Assembly: GCF_002776555.1 (NCBI RefSeq)
Contig: NZ_CP021497.1
Location: 310,001-374,000 of the forward strand
Length of the DNA: 64,000 nt
Source of the DNA: Candidatus Legionella polyplacis
GTDB taxonomy: Bacteria > Pseudomonadota > Gammaproteobacteria > Legionellales > Legionellaceae
Direction: 5' to 3'
Position numbers and translations under genes: made by a program. The notes under the pieces were generated by a model that was not told where the DNA came from, searched no databases, and saw only the letters and a list, made by a program, of their open reading frames with translations. Positions 59,619-64,000 of this stretch are shown in pieces. Every line of letters starts with the position of its first letter. The stretch's first letter is position 1.

Positions 59619-59939
59619 ATGTATATAAAGACATTAGATGATAAAAATTTTGATAATGAGTTAATGAATTCAAATGGTTTTTTTTTAATAGATTTTTGGG
59701 CAGATTGGTGTAATCCTTGTATGGCATTACTTCCTATATTAGAAGAGTTATCTGTAGAGTATAAAGGAGTAATTCTTTTTGGAAAAATTAATGTTGATAT
59801 TAATTTAGATATACCTAAGAGGTATAATGTAATGAGTATTCCTACTTTAATTTTATTTAAAGATGGTGTTTTAGTTGATAGAAAAATTGGAAGTGTGAGT
59901 AAATTGGATATTTTAAATTTTATTGATTTAAATAGATAA
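59619..59939 (+). CDS. trxA: Thioredoxin with CNPC active site
   Basis: Thioredoxin-fold disulfide reductase. LIDFWADWCNPCMALLP (residues 23-39) holds the redox pair Cys31-Cys34, and the cis-proline lies in MSIPTLILFKDG. The active site reads WCNPC, where thioredoxins nearly always have WCGPC. I chose the ATG at 59619 (106 residues, 109 in E. coli); the frame opens at 59598 but the extra seven residues are unlike the family. It could be a thioredoxin-like paralogue rather than TrxA proper. Confidence 0.85.
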   Translation: MYIKTLDDKNFDNELMNSNGFFLIDFWADWCNPCMALLPILEELSVEYKGVILFGKINVDINLDIPKRYNVMSIPTLILFKDGVLVDRKIGSVSKLDILNFIDLNR

Positions 59940-59946
59940 ATATGAC

Positions 59947-59961
59947 CTTATTGTGAATAAG
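59947..59961 (+). terminator. Possible terminator after the thioredoxin gene
   Basis: A 6-bp stem CTTATT/AATAAG (59947-59952 with 59956-59961, GTG loop) begins 8 bp after the stop and is followed by a T-rich run from about 59966. It is short, but its position between convergent genes is right. Confidence 0.35.
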
Positions 59962-60040
59962 TAAGTTTTTTTGTGTATTTTTTTACGTTGATTAATTATA
60001 GAAATTTAGGTGTAGTAATTTTGTTAAATTAAATTAATAT

Positions 60041-61444
60041 TTAGTTTTTAGATAGAATTATGTTTTTAAGAGTTTTATAGAAATATTGTATTTCTGTTTT
60101 AGTTCTCATTTCTGTTGCGCAGGTTAGTATACAATTTTTTAGATTTGGATAATGTTGTTCTACCTGGTATCCTCCAAATATTTCGTATTTTTCTAGATTT
60201 AATAGTATTTTTTCTGCTGTGTAGTGTTTGTGTTTTATTTTAATTAATGCTTCATGAAAAAATGGTGTTTTATTAAAAAATAATTTAATACCTTTTATTT
60301 GTACAAGTTTTTGTATTAAGTTTTTTGTTTTTTCATGACATTCGATAGCTATATTATTTAATCTTTTTGATCCTAAAACACTTAAATAAATTGTTGCAGC
60401 TATAGCTAATAGATTTTGATTTGTACATATATTAGATGTTGCTTTTTCTCTTCTTATATGTTGTTCTCTGGTTTGTAGAACAAGAGTAAATCCTGTTTTT
60501 CCATTTTTATCAGTAGTTTTTCCTACGATTCTTCCAGGCATTTGTCTAACATATTTCATTTTAGTTCCAAAAAACCCAAAGTATGGTCCTCCGTAAAACA
60601 TAGGACAACCAAGCGGTTGTCCTTCTCCACATGTTATTGTAACTCCATCCCCTCCCCATATTCCAGGTGGAGTTAATATTAATAAAGATAATGGATTTAC
60701 GCAAGCTATACTAATTATGTTATTTTTATTTGCCCAGTATGTTAATTCATCTACTGGTTCAAGGCAACCAAAAAAATTTGGTTGTGTGATTATTATTGCT
60801 GCGGTATTTTTGTTTTTATATTTATTTAATTTAGATAAATCTGTTGTTCCTGTTTGTTGATTGAATGGTATATAAATAATATTTATGTTTTTATGATTGT
60901 TTAGAATAGTTTTTAAAGTATATTTGTATAATGGGTGTAAAGAATTAGGAATTAATATTGTTTTTTTTTCATTAATAGTTTTATTTATATTATTAGAATT
61001 TTTAATTCGTATTGCCATAAATATCGCTTCTGCTAATGCGGTTGATCCATCATACATAGATGAATTAGATATTTCCATTTTAGTTAATTCTGATATCATA
61101 CTTTGATATTCATAAAGTATTTGTAGTGTTCCTTGGCTGGCTTCTGGTTGATATGGTGTATAGGCAGTTAAAAATTCGCTTCTAGATGTGATATCCCATA
61201 CAATAGATGGGATAAAGTGATCATAACTTCCTGCTCCGATAAAACAAATTCCTTTTTTATTTTTTTTTGCTAGTTTATTTGCTATTTTTAGCATATTTAT
61301 CTCGTTAATTTTTTTTGGAATGTTTTTAAAGTTATTTGAAAAAAGAAAGGATGGTATTTCTTTAAATAATTCTTTGATTTTTTTAATTCCGATTTCGGAT
61401 AACATAGATTTTATGTCTGATTTTGTATGTGGTATATATGGCAT
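60041..61444 (-). CDS. gcvPA: Glycine dehydrogenase (decarboxylating) subunit 1
   Basis: N-terminal half of P-protein in organisms where it is split into two genes. MPYIPHTKSDIKSML opens it. CFIGAGSYDHFIPSIV, TAYTPYQPEASQGTLQ, YDGSTALAEA and GEGQPLGCPMFYGGPYFGFF are typical. Length is 467 residues, close to the family's usual size. The PLP-binding lysine resides in the partner gcvPB, which is not downstream as expected; the next gene is the thioredoxin on the other strand. It follows gcvH by 17 bp. Confidence 0.95.
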   Translation of the reverse strand: MPYIPHTKSDIKSMLSEIGIKKIKELFKEIPSFLFSNNFKNIPKKINEINMLKIANKLAKKNKKGICFIGAGSYDHFIPSIVWDITSRSEFLTAYTPYQPEASQGTLQILYEYQSMISELTKMEISNSSMYDGSTALAEAIFMAIRIKNSNNINKTINEKKTILIPNSLHPLYKYTLKTILNNHKNINIIYIPFNQQTGTTDLSKLNKYKNKNTAAIIITQPNFFGCLEPVDELTYWANKNNIISIACVNPLSLLILTPPGIWGGDGVTITCGEGQPLGCPMFYGGPYFGFFGTKMKYVRQMPGRIVGKTTDKNGKTGFTLVLQTREQHIRREKATSNICTNQNLLAIAATIYLSVLGSKRLNNIAIECHEKTKNLIQKLVQIKGIKLFFNKTPFFHEALIKIKHKHYTAEKILLNLEKYEIFGGYQVEQHYPNLKNCILTCATEMRTKTEIQYFYKTLKNIILSKN

Positions 61445-61461
61445 ATATTTGCAATAATTTG

Positions 61462-61851
61462 TTAACTATTTAATAGTTTTTCATATTGGTTTTGATCTAA
61501 TAGATTTTTAATATCATTGATGTTTGCAGGTTTTATTTTTATCAACCATCCAGCATCATAAGGATCATGATTAATTATTGAAGGATCATGTTCCACATTT
61601 TTATTTATTTCTATTACTGTTCCATTGATTGGACTGTAAATATCTGATGCTGCTTTTATAGATTCAATAATAGCTATAATATCTTTTGTTTTTATTGTTT
61701 GATATTTTTTTATAGAAAAATTAATAAAGATTAAATCTCCAAGTGTTTTTTGAGCATAGTTAGTTATTCCAATTTTATATATTTCTTTTGAATTATTTGT
61801 TTCAATCCATTCATGTGTATCGGTAAATCTTAATTGATAGTTTTTTTTCAT
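61462..61851 (-). CDS. gcvH: Glycine cleavage system H protein
   Basis: Lipoyl carrier that shuttles the aminomethyl group between P, T and L proteins. The lipoyl-lysine is Lys66 in IIESIKAASD; FTDTHEWIE and NHDPYDAGWLIKI frame the domain. Length is 129 residues (129 in E. coli). It is the first gene of a gcvH-gcvPA pair; gcvT, its normal upstream neighbour, is missing and the yadGH genes lie there instead. Confidence 0.96.
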   Translation of the reverse strand: MKKNYQLRFTDTHEWIETNNSKEIYKIGITNYAQKTLGDLIFINFSIKKYQTIKTKDIIAIIESIKAASDIYSPINGTVIEINKNVEHDPSIINHDPYDAGWLIKIKPANINDIKNLLDQNQYEKLLNS

Positions 61852-62043
61852 TGTTGTTAAAAATATTTGATATATAAAATTTTATTATAATATAAATTAT
61901 TTTAATCACGAAAATTTTTATAGTAAGGTGTGTTTTTAATTTTTTTGAAGTATTTAGGATTATTAGTTTTTTATTTTAATAAATGAATTTTTATAGATAT
62001 ATAATGTTAAGTGTTTTTTTAAAAATTTTATACAAATAAGAGT

Positions 62044-62823
62044 TTAGTTTCGTATTCCAATACCTTTTCTCAGAAGTATTTTATTAATAATAAAAAATAT
62101 CATTATTATTATACAAATCATAAATATTGAAATGTCTATATATTTTTCTTTACTATTAGTTATAGCATAACGTAATATTTTTATCATATAAAATATTGGG
62201 TTGATATGTAGAATAGTTTTCCATGTATTAGATAACATGTTGCTTGTATAAAAAATTCCTCCTAAGTAAGTTAATGGTGTAAGAAAGAAGTTTGGAATGA
62301 TTGTAATATCATCAAAATTTTTTGCTAAAAGTGCATTTGTAAATCCAGTTAAAGAAAAAATACTAGATACCAATATGATGATTAATATAGTAAGTGCTGG
62401 ATGTTTTATTGGTATAAAATAAAAAAAACAGGATACTATATATACTAGTATAGATACTATCATTCCTCTTAATATACCACCAAATGTGTATCCAATTAGT
62501 AGTAAATTATCACTCATAGGGCTTACTAAAATTTCTTCTATATTTTTTTGAAATCGTGCATTAAACAATGATGATGAAACGTTGTTATAAGAATTTATTA
62601 TAACGGACATAATAATTAGTCCTGGAGTAATAAAACTAGAATAGTTTATATTGTGATCTATTAATCCTATTTGTTTTCCTATTATAGTTCCAAATATTAA
62701 AATGTAAAGTGCACTATTTATTATAGGAGGAATGAATACTTGACTTGCTATACGTATAATACGTGTATATTCATGTTTAATAAGTGTATATAAAGCGATA
62801 TATTGTTTTTTAATGGTTATCAT
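62044..62823 (-). CDS. yadH: ABC-2 type exporter permease YadH
   Basis: Membrane component of a two-gene ABC exporter. The 259 residues (256 in E. coli YadH) contain about six hydrophobic helices and the family's ALYILIFGTIIG and PLTYLGGIFYTSNML segments. The start overlaps the end of yadG by 14 bases, so the two are coupled. The transported substrate is not known in E. coli either. Its proximity to pan genes matches the E. coli yadGH-panDCB neighbourhood. Confidence 0.88.
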   Translation of the reverse strand: MITIKKQYIALYTLIKHEYTRIIRIASQVFIPPIINSALYILIFGTIIGKQIGLIDHNINYSSFITPGLIIMSVIINSYNNVSSSLFNARFQKNIEEILVSPMSDNLLLIGYTFGGILRGMIVSILVYIVSCFFYFIPIKHPALTILIIILVSSIFSLTGFTNALLAKNFDDITIIPNFFLTPLTYLGGIFYTSNMLSNTWKTILHINPIFYMIKILRYAITNSKEKYIDISIFMICIIIMIFFIINKILLRKGIGIRN

Positions 62824-63733
62824 GTCTGTGATTGATTAAATCTAGAAATAATGTTTCTAATCTGTTAGTTTTGTTACGCATACTGTGAATGATAAATCCG
62901 CTTTTTGATAACGAATTAAATATTTTGTTTAGTGAATAGTTATTTTTTATATGAATTTCGAATGTGTAATTATCAATTTTTTTTGTATATATAGATCTTA
63001 GTTTAGGTGGTGATTGGAATGGTTGTTTTGTATTAAAAATAAATATTTGTTTTTTTAAAGTTTTAAGTAAAGTTTGTATAGAACTATTGTATACAATCAT
63101 ACCTTTATGAATTATTGCTATATTTTTACATAGTTGTTCTGCTTCTTCTAAATAATGAGTTGTTAATAAAATTGTAGTTCCTTCTTGGTTTGTTTTTGTT
63201 AAAAAACTCCACATGTTATGTCTATTTTCTATATCTATTCCAGCTGTTGGTTCATCAAGAATTAAAATTTTTGGTTTATGTATTAATGCTCTAGCAATCA
63301 TTAATTGTCTTTTCATTCCTCCGGATAAATACCTTATAGTTAATTTTCTATTTTTCCATAAACCAATTGTTTTCAATAACCATTCCATTCTTGGTGTTGC
63401 TTTTTTTTTTGTTATTCCATAATATCCTGCTTGATTTATTAAGATTTGTTCGCTATTTTCAAATATATTAAGATTAAATTCTTGTGGAACAAACCCCATA
63501 TAAGATTTTGCTAATTTAGGATATTTATCTAAATTATTATTATAAATATAGATATTTCCTGATGTTTTTTTTAGTAATGTTGTAATTATTCCAATTGTTG
63601 TAGATTTTCCTGCTCCATTGCTTCCTAATAAAGCGAAGAAATCTCCAGGATTGATATTTAAATTAACATTTTGTAGCGCATTGAATCCATTATTATATGT
63701 TTTATATAGATTTTTAATTTGTATAGCAAGCAT
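62810..63733 (-). CDS. yadG: ABC exporter ATPase YadG
   Basis: ATPase partner of YadH. ALLGSNGAGKSTTIGII (Walker A, near residues 34-50), FVPQEFNLN, LSGGMKRQLMIARALIHKPKILILDEPTAGID and TTHYLEEAEQLC follow E. coli YadG very closely, as does the ending SMRNKTNRLETLFLDLI. Length is 307 residues (308 in E. coli). Sequence conservation is high for this genome, which points to a useful function. Confidence 0.92.
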   Translation of the reverse strand: MLAIQIKNLYKTYNNGFNALQNVNLNINPGDFFALLGSNGAGKSTTIGIITTLLKKTSGNIYIYNNNLDKYPKLAKSYMGFVPQEFNLNIFENSEQILINQAGYYGITKKKATPRMEWLLKTIGLWKNRKLTIRYLSGGMKRQLMIARALIHKPKILILDEPTAGIDIENRHNMWSFLTKTNQEGTTILLTTHYLEEAEQLCKNIAIIHKGMIVYNSSIQTLLKTLKKQIFIFNTKQPFQSPPKLRSIYTKKIDNYTFEIHIKNNYSLNKIFNSLSKSGFIIHSMRNKTNRLETLFLDLINHRHDNH

Positions 63734-63792
63734 AATTATAGTATTGATAAGTTTTATAATTTATAAAATATTTAATATTAATATGTATTATT

Positions 63793-64000
63793 TTATTGAT
63801 ATGTATATTCTATGGTAGGAAATTTATTTTCTTTTACTTCTTTGTTATATGTGTTTATAGAATTTAGAATTATATTTTTTATTTTTGTATATTGTTTTAA
63901 AAATTTTGGTTTAAGTTTTGTTTGTATTCCTAATAGGTCATGCCATACTAGTATTTGACCATCTGTATTAGGGCCAGCTCCAATACCAATGGTAGGTATT
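63793..64000 (-). CDS. panB: Ketopantoate hydroxymethyltransferase, 3' part
   Basis: The last 68 codons of a minus-strand gene that continues beyond the right edge. The visible part begins IPTIGIGAGPNTDGQILVWHDLLGI, closely matching PanB's IGIGAG-x-TDGQILV-HD-LGI segment, and ends ...FPTIEYTYQ before a TAA at 63793-63795. PanB makes ketopantoate from ketoisovalerate with methylenetetrahydrofolate, supplying panC. It lies 59 bp upstream of the yadG start, in the same direction. Confidence 0.92.
   Translation of the reverse strand, partial: IPTIGIGAGPNTDGQILVWHDLLGIQTKLKPKFLKQYTKIKNIILNSINTYNKEVKENKFPTIEYTYQ

Overview
The window is part of a strongly reduced, very AT-rich gammaproteobacterial chromosome, most likely an obligate insect endosymbiont. 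It carries almost only single-copy housekeeping genes, with loose AT-filled spacers, lost operon members, shortened proteins and one gene broken in an A-run. I saw no insertion sequence, prophage, CRISPR array, rRNA or tRNA. The gene orders sdhCDAB-sucABCD, rpmH-rnpA-yidC-mnmE, dnaA-dnaN-gyrB and ffs-dnaX-ybaB, a split glycine decarboxylase (gcvPA), yadG-yadH and an NAD-linked malic enzyme fit Legionellales. A louse symbiont such as Candidatus Legionella polyplacis is my best guess. This rests on memory and gene content, not on a database search.

Layout. 0-3 kb: a fatty-acid condensing enzyme, then rpsP-trmD-rplS with rimM missing. 3-10.5 kb (minus strand): the complete ATP synthase operon atpIBEFHAGDC. 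10.9-15.5 kb: rsmI, then mnmE, yidC, rnpA and rpmH. 15.5-16.4 kb: a 952-base spacer with DnaA boxes, AT-rich DNA and strong inverted repeats, which I read as the replication origin. 16.4-23.3 kb: dnaA, dnaN, gyrB, the 4.5S SRP RNA, a short dnaX and ybaB. 23.5-27 kb: a frameshifted MidA-type methyltransferase, thyA and ansA. 27-37 kb: succinate dehydrogenase, 2-oxoglutarate dehydrogenase E1/E2 and succinyl-CoA synthetase. 37-44 kb: folE, hinT, cysS, glnS, folD, gloB, surE. 44-50 kb: malic enzyme, dapD, dapE, aroK, adk. 50-58.6 kb: a PolB-like exonuclease, a short ftsK, trxB, an ABC importer without a binding protein, and an alpha/beta hydrolase. 58.7-64 kb: panC, a thioredoxin, gcvPA and gcvH, the yadGH exporter and the 3' end of panB.

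Together the genes describe a respiring cell. Carbon enters through malate and asparagine, the oxidative half of the TCA cycle is kept, electrons enter through SdhCDAB, and ATP is made by F1Fo. The cell also makes folate and pantothenate intermediates (folE, folD, thyA, panB, panC) and peptidoglycan precursors (dapD, dapE). Retained B-vitamin genes suit a symbiont of a blood feeder (inference).

I found no clear new multi-gene system. The most interesting material is the origin region with its large dyads and a DnaA that has lost its arginine finger and sensor-2 arginine. Next are the A-run frameshift that may be rescued by slippage, the orphan gcvH-gcvPA pair and the orphan ABC importer.
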